From: DASZHC01 sp035938215 | GTDB taxonomy: Bacteria > Verrucomicrobiota > Verrucomicrobiia > Chthoniobacterales > JAFAMB01 | NCBI GenBank assembly: GCA_035938215.1 | Contig: DASZHC010000194.1 | Coordinates: 1 to 19,784, forward strand | Direction: 5' to 3' | DNA: 19,784 bases | In this document: positions 7,720-14,976 of the stretch, in pieces | Numbering within the stretch: position 1 is the first letter of the stretch | How the letters are laid out: every line of letters begins with the position of its first letter | The notes under the pieces: generated by a model | What the model saw: only the letters and a program-made list of their open reading frames with translations | Told to the model about the DNA's origin: nothing | Database searches by the model: none | Program-made: the position numbers and the translations under genes

Positions 7720-8607
7720 ATGAAGATCCTCATCTGTAGCGACGGTTCGGAACGGTCGAAGAGAGCAATTTCCTTTGCGGCCATCATCGCAGCTGCCGCG
7801 AAAGCGGAGGCTACAATTTTCGGGATTACTCAGAACCAGCAAGAAGAGGCGGGGCTAAAGGAAATACTTGTTGAAGAAAGCCGCGAACTGGAGGCGCGCG
7901 GGGTGCGCGTTGAGACAGCGATGAAGACCGGCGACCCTGTGACTGAGATCGTTCAATGGACTCGGGATCGGGCATACGACCTGGTTGCTATCGGCGCGGA
8001 GCGCCGAGGCGCGCAGGAATTTTTCCTTCCCTCGGCAAAGGCTCATTCGATTGCAGAAGCAATCTCTGCCCCAGTGCTCGTCGTGCCGTGCGAGAGACGC
8101 CAACTTAAGCGAATCCTGATCTGCAGCGGTGGAGGGCCGTACATTGAAAACGCCGTTAGATTCGCAGCCAGGATCGCGAAAGATTTGCCGGCCGAGATCA
8201 CCCTTTTGAATATCGTACCCGAACCTCCGGCAATGCATGGGACGTTATATCGCCGTCAGGAAGATGTCGAAGCGTTATTACAATCGGGTTCGGCACTAGC
8301 GCGTAACTTGCTGAATGAAAAAAAAATCATTGAAGAGGCCGGGGTTCAGGCCACGATACAGATCGGCCACGGGATCGTCATAGATCAAATTCAGGCGGAG
8401 GTAACGCGAGGAGATTACGACCTTGTGGTCGCTGGTTCCTGGGCGATTCGAGATCGGTGGCGCACTTACGCGATAGGAAACATCACGCGGGAAATCGTGA
8501 ATCGAGCCGATCGTCCGGTGCTTGTCATTCGGAGTGACAAAGCGCCCAAAAGCCTCGCGAATCGTCTGCGCAAGATGGTCACGAAATTCGGACCCAAACA
8601 GGATTGA
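7720..8607 (+). CDS. Universal stress protein with two tandem UspA domains
   Basis: 295 residues. The first UspA domain (about 1-125) begins MKILICSDGSERSKRAI and ends AEAISAPVLVVP; the second (about 128-280) begins RILICSGGGPYIENAVRFAARIA and ends ITREIVNRADRPVLVIR. Each has the alternating beta/alpha pattern of the fold. In the second domain GSWAIRDRWRTYAIGNITREI resembles the G-x2-G-x9-G-S/T nucleotide-binding loop only loosely, so ATP binding is uncertain. Family role: cytosolic stress and energy-status proteins, often encoded beside transporters they may modulate. Starts 10 bp after the permease; AGGGAA at about 7709-7714 is a plausible ribosome binding site. It is probably the last gene of the unit, since the next gene is on the other strand and ends 22 bp away. 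Confidence 0.93.
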   Translation: MKILICSDGSERSKRAISFAAIIAAAAKAEATIFGITQNQQEEAGLKEILVEESRELEARGVRVETAMKTGDPVTEIVQWTRDRAYDLVAIGAERRGAQEFFLPSAKAHSIAEAISAPVLVVPCERRQLKRILICSGGGPYIENAVRFAARIAKDLPAEITLLNIVPEPPAMHGTLYRRQEDVEALLQSGSALARNLLNEKKIIEEAGVQATIQIGHGIVIDQIQAEVTRGDYDLVVAGSWAIRDRWRTYAIGNITREIVNRADRPVLVIRSDKAPKSLANRLRKMVTKFGPKQD

Positions 8608-8629
8608 TCTTGACCCCGGTTCCCGGAGG

Positions 8630-9451
8630 CTAAAGCACCTGCAAACCAGTTTTCCGTTTCGGTGCCGGAAACATACGATCGAGCGCCAGTATATCTTCGT
8701 AGCCGAGTTGAAGGTCCAATGCTCCGCGGTTTTCCCGCGCGTGCTTCTGGGTACTCGCCTTTGGGATTGCGATGACGCCATCTTTCCGAAGTACCCAAGC
8801 CAACGCCAATTGAGCGGAAGTAATCCCGCGCTTATTCGCAAAGGGCTTAAGCTTCTTTAGCAGACGGCCTTGTTCAAAGGGCGAATAAGCCATGACAGGT
8901 ATTTTTCGTTTCAGACACCAGGGAAGAACGTCCCACTCGATTCCTCTCCGCAGCAGATTATAAAGCACCTGGTTCGTTGCGATCTTGTCGCCACCCCGAA
9001 CAGCGCTAGCTTCCTGAAGGTCCGGCTCGTCGAAATTGCTGACTCCGTAATCGCGAATCTTACCAGACGCTTTGAGCGACTGGAAAGACTCGAACGTCTC
9101 GGCCAGCGGGATGGAACCGCGCCAGTGGAGCAGGTAGAGGTCCAGATAGTCGGTCCGCAAACGCTGCAAACTCCGCTCACACGCTTTCACCGTCCCATGC
9201 ACGGACGCGTTATGCGGGTAAACCTTGCTGACCAGAAAAACTTCTGCTCGTTTGCCATGGATAGCCTCCGCCACGATCTCTTCCGCGCCCCCTTGTCCAT
9301 ACATCTCCGCGGTATCAATCAGAGCCATGCCAAGATCCAGGCCGAATCGCAAAGCGGCAATCTCCGAGAGACGCTTACCACGATCTTCTCCCATTCTCCA
9401 GGTGCCTTGCCCGAGAACCGGGACCAATCTTCCAGACGGCAAACTCAGCAT
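8630..9451 (-). CDS. Aldo/keto reductase
   Basis: 273 residues, the usual length for a (beta/alpha)8-barrel aldo/keto reductase. The catalytic tetrad is present: D46 and Y51 in IDTAEMYGQGGAEEIV, K76 in VSKVYPHN and H109 in LYLLHWRG. The NADPH-binding end has IPKAS near residues 230-234. Family role: cytosolic NADPH-dependent reduction of aldehydes and ketones, including methylglyoxal and sugar aldehydes; the physiological substrate is not predictable. The ATG at 9451 is 30 bp from the solitary palindromic-element end at 9481-9510, which fills much of the divergent region shared with the next gene. It converges with the universal stress protein, leaving only 22 bp between stops, with no obvious bidirectional terminator hairpin. 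Confidence 0.95.
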   Translation of the reverse strand: MLSLPSGRLVPVLGQGTWRMGEDRGKRLSEIAALRFGLDLGMALIDTAEMYGQGGAEEIVAEAIHGKRAEVFLVSKVYPHNASVHGTVKACERSLQRLRTDYLDLYLLHWRGSIPLAETFESFQSLKASGKIRDYGVSNFDEPDLQEASAVRGGDKIATNQVLYNLLRRGIEWDVLPWCLKRKIPVMAYSPFEQGRLLKKLKPFANKRGITSAQLALAWVLRKDGVIAIPKASTQKHARENRGALDLQLGYEDILALDRMFPAPKRKTGLQVL

Positions 9452-9480
9452 TTCTCATTTCTATTTAACATTCCGGCAAA

Positions 9481-9510
9481 ATATATGTTATTTCGGGGAC
9501 AGGACACTAG
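9481..9510 (-). repeat. Solitary end of the palindromic element
   Basis: The reverse complement reads CTAGTGTCCTGTCCCCGAAA followed by TAACATA, identical over 27 bp to the left end of the complete copy at 5643. No second end is found within the neighbouring genes, so this is a single-ended relic or an independent short repeat. It finishes at 9510, directly before the ribosome binding site of the next gene. Confidence 0.8.
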
Positions 9511-9521
9511 AAGGTAGGGAA

Positions 9522-11285
9522 ATGCCAATGGACAACGACCTTCTGCCGCGAGGTTTTAAGATAGGGACAGCAATCGTGTGTGGTACAACCGCGCTCTTGC
9601 CCCTTGCTTTGATTGCTCTCGCCGGAGTAAATGTCCCTCTTGCGGACGAGTGGTGGTACGCCGGTCTTGTGAGGTTGGTTAAATCCGGGGAGGCAACTTT
9701 TGCCAGCTTCTGGTCGCCAAACAACGAGCACAGAATGCTGCTGCCCAAGGTGGAATTTTCATCCCTTGCCCTTCTCACGCATTGGAACTCGAAGATCATC
9801 ATGCTCGTCGCATGGATGGTGATGGCCTTTGCGGCTGCGTTCCTATTTTTGGAATTCAAAACGATCTACTCAAAAGCACATCCGATTCTGTGGGCTATCA
9901 GCACCTGGCTGGGAGTAGCGGCTCTCCTTTCGTTGGTTCAGCACGAAAATTGGCTTTGGGCTTTTCAATTCGCTTTCTTTTTCATTCAACTTTCAGCGCT
10001 TGTAAGCATCTTTGCCATTTCTCATTCGGATATGGCTCTCCCGTGGCGTTTAATTGCGGCGATCGGGTTTGCCGTTGCGGCAAGCTATTCATCTGCGCAG
10101 GGATTGCTCGTGTGGCCCGCACTGGTAGTTTCGCTAGCTCTCGCGAAGGATTCACGCCAAACGAAAATGGTTGGTATTCTCTGGCTCAGCGTTGCGGCAC
10201 TTGCAACAATCTGGTTTTACTTCCTGGGACTGACCCGTTCTGACCGCTTGCAAATCCGTCCTGATCAAGTCACGGGAAAACCGCAACTCCCTTTCGTTGG
10301 ATTTCTAGGGGTAGCAGGAAATTCGCTGGCAGGCTGGATTTCATTCGAGCACCGTCCGCATCGCGCTTGGCTCATCGGCCTAGCCATAACGGCAATATTG
10401 GCAGGTCTCGTCGTGTTGCTTATTCGCCGTCGTAAAATTTACCGAGCTGCGCCATGGCTTGGGCTGGCAGCTTTTTCATATTTGTTTTGTTTCGTAACAA
10501 CTTACGGACGCCTCGGGTTGGGCTATACCGGGAGCTTTCTCGCAAGCAGGTACACGACACACGTTACGTTTCTCGTCATCGCGCTTCTTGCAATGGTGGT
10601 GCTTGCAGTCGATTCAAGGCCTTCAGAATTGGCAGTACGGAACATGGTCAGAAAGCGGCTAGATGTGGTGCCAGCCTTTTGTCTCGTGTTCGCAATTGGA
10701 GTGCTTGTTGTGATCGGCGACATTCGCGTGTTCATCACAAGCATGAAAGAGCGAGAGGATCGGTTGCTTGCTCGCGAGCTTATCCCTTTCTATTCCTACT
10801 TTGATCCCAAGGTTGATGGAGTAGCAACCGGCCCCTTCTTCCCGCTTTGCCCATTGAGGTCAGTGAGAATCTTTGACATTGGTTTGAAGCCGCTGCTGGA
10901 CGAGGGTTATTTCCAGCGGTTGCCCCGTGCATCCTTCGTTGAAGCGCCAGCCGATGTTTCAGGAATATATTCGATTTCTGCAAAACTCGAAGAACATCGA
11001 TACCTCGGGATCGTTCGACTCGGTTGGCAATTGAAAGGCAGCGTCATCACAGGCGCCGGCAAGGACAATGGCTTGGTGTTCTTAAAACCGAGCGGAGCGG
11101 TGCGCTTTGTCGGGGCGGCAAAGCTGACCCGCGCAAAGGCTGGCCAAGAATCCGAAGAAGTTCGGACATGGAGCTTATTTCTATCGCCCCTCCTTTTTCC
11201 GGATCGGACGACTCCTCTTGAGATGTGGATCTTCGACCGCCAAGCCAACCAGTTTCTGAGGCTAAGTACTTTTGATCAGGCATGA
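9522..11285 (+). CDS. Large polytopic membrane protein, possibly GT-C glycosyltransferase-like
   Basis: 587 residues from the ATG at 9522, which is preceded by AAGGTAGGGA (9511-9520); the frame stays open far upstream across the repeat and antisense to the aldo/keto reductase, but that part is not plausible protein. A second ATG at 9528 is better spaced from the ribosome binding site. About ten TM segments fill residues 13-445. The first periplasmic loop carries ADEWWY at about 41-46 and NNEHRMLLPK at about 67-76, an acidic motif followed by an (H/N)NEHR-type motif that I associate with unassigned membrane proteins of polysaccharide gene clusters; acidic residues in the first loop are also a GT-C trait. 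The last 140 residues are soluble and probably periplasmic (YSYFDPKVDG...). Function remains unproven. Its stop overlaps the next start by 4 bp. Confidence 0.82.
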   Translation: MPMDNDLLPRGFKIGTAIVCGTTALLPLALIALAGVNVPLADEWWYAGLVRLVKSGEATFASFWSPNNEHRMLLPKVEFSSLALLTHWNSKIIMLVAWMVMAFAAAFLFLEFKTIYSKAHPILWAISTWLGVAALLSLVQHENWLWAFQFAFFFIQLSALVSIFAISHSDMALPWRLIAAIGFAVAASYSSAQGLLVWPALVVSLALAKDSRQTKMVGILWLSVAALATIWFYFLGLTRSDRLQIRPDQVTGKPQLPFVGFLGVAGNSLAGWISFEHRPHRAWLIGLAITAILAGLVVLLIRRRKIYRAAPWLGLAAFSYLFCFVTTYGRLGLGYTGSFLASRYTTHVTFLVIALLAMVVLAVDSRPSELAVRNMVRKRLDVVPAFCLVFAIGVLVVIGDIRVFITSMKEREDRLLARELIPFYSYFDPKVDGVATGPFFPLCPLRSVRIFDIGLKPLLDEGYFQRLPRASFVEAPADVSGIYSISAKLEEHRYLGIVRLGWQLKGSVITGAGKDNGLVFLKPSGAVRFVGAAKLTRAKAGQESEEVRTWSLFLSPLLFPDRTTPLEMWIFDRQANQFLRLSTFDQA

Positions 11286-12232
11286 AAAAGGACACGGAAA
11301 CGCCGTGCAACCGGCTGCCCTTGACATTGGTTTTGGCGTCGGCATTGGTTTCCGTCGCGGTTACCGCAAATGCCGGCCTCCTGAAGACGTTTGATCTTTT
11401 TCCGAGCTTTTTCCACTGCTTCGAAGTCTTCCCAACCGACAAACAAATGCGGCTTAGATTGTTTGCCGAAGGGGTGATTCGACCAAACCCGGAGATTTAT
11501 CGTCGATCGGACATTTTCACAACAGACCCAGCGACGCTTGGGGAATACCTTGATCAAGTCACACCCTATCTACCCGCCATAAGAAAAATTCACGCGCGGT
11601 TCATAAATGAATCCGATTCAATCGAGGCATCGTTTTCAGCGCACTTTCCAGATTTCGATAGGTCCAGGGCCAAAGTCTATTTAATGGTTTCACTGTTTCG
11701 TTTCGACGGAAAGATTCCGCACGACAATCCTAGCGCTCTTTTCCTGGCATTGGATGGACTCGCAAAGTTCCACGGAGCCAACGTCCGCCTGGGTGTTATC
11801 CTCTCTCACGAGCTTTTTCACTTGTACCATTTTCAGGTCAATCCTTTGCCGGCAGAAATCGACAAGATTCCCCTCTACCGTCAAATCTGGCAGGAAGGGT
11901 TGGCAACCTATGTCAGCGGCTTCTTGAATCCTGGAGCGTCCCTGGCAGATGTGTTGCTCGATCCCCAACTCGCGCGTGCCGGCCCGAAATACGTTCCGGC
12001 GATCGCTCGTACGCTGCTGACACAACTCGAAGCCGCAGATGACGAAACCACGGCCCGCTATCTCTTTTACAGGCGTGGAAGCCAAACCCCGTCGCGTATG
12101 GGATATCTCGTCGGATATGATATCGTCGCCCATCTGGCGCCGACCAGATCTCTCAAGGAGTTGTCGCGCTTACGCGGCCGGCGGTTGCTGCACCTGATTA
12201 AGGATGAGATGCGCCGACTGGCAGTTCAATAG
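11282..12232 (+). CDS. Secreted putative zinc metallopeptidase (HExxH)
   Basis: 316 residues. The N-terminus (KKDTETPCNRLPLTLVLASALVSVAVTANAG) is a signal peptide with probable cleavage after ANA at about 29-31. The motif SHELFHLYH places H176, E177 and H180 in an HExxH zinc site, and E205 in WQEGLATYVSG, 25 residues after the second His, fits the third ligand of a gluzincin-type peptidase. I cannot name the family surely; DUF2268-like predicted Zn proteases have similar HExxH...EGLA architecture. The protein would act in the periplasm or outside the cell. It overlaps the preceding membrane-protein gene by ATGA, so the two are translationally coupled and probably act together. There is no membrane anchor apart from the signal peptide. 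A palindromic repeat begins directly after the stop. Confidence 0.85.
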   Translation: MKKDTETPCNRLPLTLVLASALVSVAVTANAGLLKTFDLFPSFFHCFEVFPTDKQMRLRLFAEGVIRPNPEIYRRSDIFTTDPATLGEYLDQVTPYLPAIRKIHARFINESDSIEASFSAHFPDFDRSRAKVYLMVSLFRFDGKIPHDNPSALFLALDGLAKFHGANVRLGVILSHELFHLYHFQVNPLPAEIDKIPLYRQIWQEGLATYVSGFLNPGASLADVLLDPQLARAGPKYVPAIARTLLTQLEAADDETTARYLFYRRGSQTPSRMGYLVGYDIVAHLAPTRSLKELSRLRGRRLLHLIKDEMRRLAVQ

Positions 12233-12235
12233 CCG

Positions 12236-12284
12236 GCCCGAAAATCTCACCAGCCGAAGCGCTCGCGAGATTTTCGCTCTATAC
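12236..12284 (+). repeat. Palindromic repeat family B, copy 1
   Basis: Arms CGAAAATCTCAC (12239-12250) and GCGAGATTTTCG (12265-12276) pair at 11 of 12 positions around a 14-nt loop. The whole 49-bp block matches the copy at 17044-17092 with about seven substitutions and no gaps. It lies 4 bp after the metallopeptidase stop and could fold in the transcript and act as a terminator or RNA-stabilising hairpin, although no T-run follows. Confidence 0.75.
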
Positions 12285-12374
12285 GAGTCTGCCTCATTAA
12301 AAGGTCCGTCTCGGAGCTCCGGACCTACCTCGCCAGCGTGCCAACAATCGCTTTAGAACGCGAAACCGCCCACA

Positions 12375-13679
12375 ATTGCCGCAATTCCTATTGTTGTGCT
12401 GCTTGGAGCTCTGGGAATCTTCCACCTCAAGGCTCATGTTGCCGCTCTGCTGGGTCTAGCCGCCTCACTCGCGGTCGCGACGCTCGAATTTGGAATGCCA
12501 ATTCAATTATCCGTAATGTCTGCTTCGTACGGAGCTGCTTACGGAATTCTGCCGATCGGCTGGATCATCCTCAACGTGATCTTTCTCTACCAGCTAACGC
12601 TTGAAAAGGGATATTTCAAAACTCTGCAAAACAGCATCGCGGCGGTCACCGAGGATCGTCGTCTACAACTTCTCCTGGTTGCTTTTTCGTTTGGAGCTTT
12701 TTTTGAGGGGGCAGCCGGCTTCGGTACTCCTGTCGCAGTAACGGGAGCTATCCTGATAGGGGTCGGTTTTTCGCCGCTTGCTGCGTCGGCCCTCTGCCTG
12801 ATCGCGAACACGGCTCCCGTAGCCTTGGCTGTCTACTTCGCGACACCGATCGGCGCGCGATAACTTCGAAGATCCAAAGGCGGACCCTCTGGCGGCTTCT
12901 TTCAGATTCGACGGAGAGGAGGAAGATCAACCGGGCAAAAGCCGAAGCGCTCCCGTGCATGGTTGCCATGGGCCGTATTGAGCGTCTTTGTTTTTCTTTG
13001 GGGGATTCCCCAAGTCAAAGCCTTTCTCGGCGGAGTCTTCAGTCCGCAGTTTTTTGTACCCTGGCTGGATAAAACCGTGCAAAGAATGCCTCCTTTGGTG
13101 TCTAAACCTCAGGCTGAGAATGCTATCTTCAATTTCAACCTCTTATCGGCAACCGGGACCGGGATATTATTTGCCGCCATTGCGAGCGGCTTTTTCATGG
13201 GCCACTCGGTACGCGAGATGTTGGCGGCCTACCTGCGTACGCTCAAGTTGGTGCGATTCTCGCTCTTGACGATCGCGTGTATGTTGGGACTTGGGTTCGT
13301 GACGCGATTTTCCGGTACCGATGCCACGTTTGGCTTAGCTTTTGCTCAGACTGGAGTGATGTATCCGATGTTCGGAACCTTTCTTGGCTGGCTGGGTGTC
13401 GCGCTGACTGGGTCCGACACCTCCTCGAACGTTTTGTTTGGAGGGCTTCAAAAAATCACTGCTCAGCAATTGGGACTTAATCCGGTGCTGATGGCGGCTG
13501 CAAATAGTAGCGGAGGTGTAATGGGAAAGATGATTGACGCTCAGAGCATCGTCGTCGCGTCGACAGCGACTCGCTGGTACGGACATGAAGGTGACATTTT
13601 GCGCTTTGTTTTTTTCCACAGCGTTGCTCTCGCATTTCTTGTCGGCATTCTCGTCACAATTCAGGCCTATTTCTTCTAG
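12375..13679 (+). pseudogene. Broken L-lactate permease (LctP/LldP family)
   Basis: The N-terminal half (about 12375-12850) reads through HLKAHVAALLGLAA, YGAAYGILPIGWIILNVIFLY, FGAFFEGAAGFGTPVAVTGA and CLIANTAPVA, all strongly conserved in lactate permeases, then degenerates and stops at 12863. The C-terminal half (about 12955-13679) resumes in another frame as RAWLPWAVLSVFVFLWG and continues through TRFSGTDATFGLAFA, GSDTSSNVLFGGLQ and SSGGVMGKMIDAQSIVVA to a normal end. Between the halves only about 105 bp remain where the family has roughly 150 residues, so several TM segments are deleted. No ATG or credible start precedes the N-terminal half after the in-frame TAG at 12354, suggesting a third lesion. 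Intact members have about 550 residues and import lactate or glycolate with protons. Almost certainly non-functional if the sequence is right. Carbonic anhydrase follows after 32 bp. Confidence 0.87.
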
Positions 13680-13711
13680 GAATATTGCGGTCGAATTAGA
13701 GGTGGGAGTCC

Positions 13712-14374
13712 ATGAATGAAATCGAAATTGTCCTCAGCAAGAATCACGAATGGTCGAGAAGGATGACCGAGAGACAGCCCGACTACTTCAAGAAACTCGC
13801 CCAGCAGCAGGCGCCGGATTTTCTATGGATCGGTTGTTCGGACAGCCGTGTGCCGGCAAATCAGATTGTGGGAATGCTTCCAGGCGAACTGTTTGTCCAT
13901 CGAAATGTCGCAAACATCGTTTATCCATCCGACCTGAATTGCCTTTCGGTGGTTGAATACGCGGTCGACGTACTCCAAGTCAGGCACATTATCGTGTGTG
14001 GCCATTATGGGTGTGGAGGAATCCGGGCTGCCCTGGATAACCAGGTTCACGGCTTGATCGACAATTGGCTCACCCGGATCAAGGACATCTACGTTCGACA
14101 CAGCGAAGAGATCGATGCCTTGGACAGCGAGCAAAAGAGGGAGGATAGGATGTGCGAATTAAATGTAATCGACCAAGTGAAGGCCGTTACACACACAACA
14201 ATTGTTCAGGACGCCTGGGCTCGCGGCCAGGAACTTGCCGTGCATGGCTGGGTGTATGGCCTTGAGGATGGTTTGGTGAAGGACCTCGGCATCCGCGTCA
14301 ACGATTCAAGTCAGGTTCCGCCTCCTTTCCGATTTGCCAAGGCAGGTAACGCCCTGCTCGAGGGAGCTAAATAG
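13712..14374 (+). CDS. can: Beta-class carbonic anhydrase
   Basis: 220 residues, the same length as E. coli Can. The zinc and catalytic residues are all present: C42, D44 and R46 in GCSDSRVPANQI, and H98 and C101 in CGHYGCGG. The conserved EYAVDVLQVRHIIVCGH and VHGWVYGLEDG segments confirm the plant/Can-like beta class. Reaction: reversible hydration of CO2 to bicarbonate in the cytosol, supplying bicarbonate for carboxylases and pH balance. A strong ribosome binding site (AGAGGTGGGAG, 13698-13708) precedes the ATG. The lactate-permease remnant ends 32 bp upstream on the same strand, so the gene may once have been transcribed with it; whether it has its own promoter inside the decayed region is unknown. 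Confidence 0.96.
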   Translation: MNEIEIVLSKNHEWSRRMTERQPDYFKKLAQQQAPDFLWIGCSDSRVPANQIVGMLPGELFVHRNVANIVYPSDLNCLSVVEYAVDVLQVRHIIVCGHYGCGGIRAALDNQVHGLIDNWLTRIKDIYVRHSEEIDALDSEQKREDRMCELNVIDQVKAVTHTTIVQDAWARGQELAVHGWVYGLEDGLVKDLGIRVNDSSQVPPPFRFAKAGNALLEGAK

Positions 14375-14486
14375 CGGTCCTGCTTCTTTGCTGTTTTCTC
14401 TCGACCGTCAGAATAGGGACAGCGATCTTTGGCTTGTGGGCGAAGAGAGTGGAAATAAATCTCCAAAAGCTGCGGCGCGTCGGAAA

Positions 14487-14747
14487 ATGATCAGAGAAGC
14501 GCTGGTCCTTTTCGTCTTTGCCTGGCTCTCGGCTGTTGCCATTTATCTCCTCCAACCCCCACCCGCGGAATCGTATGCCGGCTTTGGACCCCTTCGATTC
14601 GTAGTTGCGACCCTGATAAACGGCTTCGAAAGTTTCGTCTTCGGGTATCTTTTGTCTCGGTTCTTCAAGCAATTTAAAACAGGATGCGCTTTCCTAATCA
14701 TCCTGTTTTTTGCGTATCTTTTCTGGGCGGGAAGACACCCTCACTGA
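14487..14747 (+). CDS. Small hypothetical membrane protein
   Basis: 86 residues from the ATG at 14487; the frame is open back into the carbonic anhydrase gene but that part is hydrophilic and unlike protein. Three hydrophobic stretches are visible: LVLFVFAWLSAVAIYLL at about 6-22, FVVATLINGFESFVFGYLL at about 38-56, and FLIILFFAYLFWAG at about 69-82, with a basic patch (SRFFKQFKTG) between the last two. No family recognised. The start is not supported by a clear ribosome binding site (only GGAAA upstream), so the exact N-terminus is uncertain. It lies 112 bp after the carbonic anhydrase on the same strand and is followed by a REP-type repeat pair. Confidence 0.6.
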   Translation: MIREALVLFVFAWLSAVAIYLLQPPPAESYAGFGPLRFVVATLINGFESFVFGYLLSRFFKQFKTGCAFLIILFFAYLFWAGRHPH

Positions 14748-14777
14748 GCCGCTTAAGCCGTAAACGCGCCGGTTCAT

Positions 14778-14865
14778 GGGAGGGACGGTCTGCGTGCCGT
14801 CCGACTCATCATTTCCGGGTACGGAGCAAAGAGAAAAATGGGACGGCACAGAGGCCGTCCCTCCC
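14778..14865. repeat. REP-like inverted pair (family C)
   Basis: Two 25-bp units face each other, 14778-14802 and 14841-14865, complementary at 22 of 25 positions with 38 bp between. Each unit alone forms a small hairpin with a perfect 6-bp stem, GGACGG/CCGTCC, around 8 nt. This head-to-head arrangement is that of a bacterial interspersed mosaic element (BIME). It sits in the convergent gap between the small membrane protein and the purine permease and could terminate or protect both transcripts. Confidence 0.8.
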
Positions 14866-14976
14866 TAAAACGTAGCCGACATCAACACCATTTCACGGCG
14901 CCGACGGAGCGGACGGCCAACAATGGCCGGCTGCCTGAAGATCGACAAACTTTTTCAAGTCTGCCATTTAAACGGG

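Noticed and set aside
9225..9521. Upstream extension of the large membrane protein by 99 codons
   Set aside because: It is antisense to the aldo/keto reductase and crosses the repeat; a good ribosome binding site and a proper TM1 start occur at 9522.
12338..12604. A separate 88-codon gene at the start of the lactate-permease region
   Set aside because: The overlapping other frame encodes highly conserved permease sequence, so this frame is a shadow.
14334..14486. Upstream extension of the small membrane protein into the carbonic anhydrase gene
   Set aside because: The added residues are hydrophilic and unlike protein; ATG 14487 directly precedes the membrane segments.
14914..14929. Hairpin CGGCCA-ACAA-TGGCCG as a terminator
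   Set aside because: The 6-bp stem is perfect, but no T-run follows on either strand; it may be chance in G/C-rich intergenic sequence.
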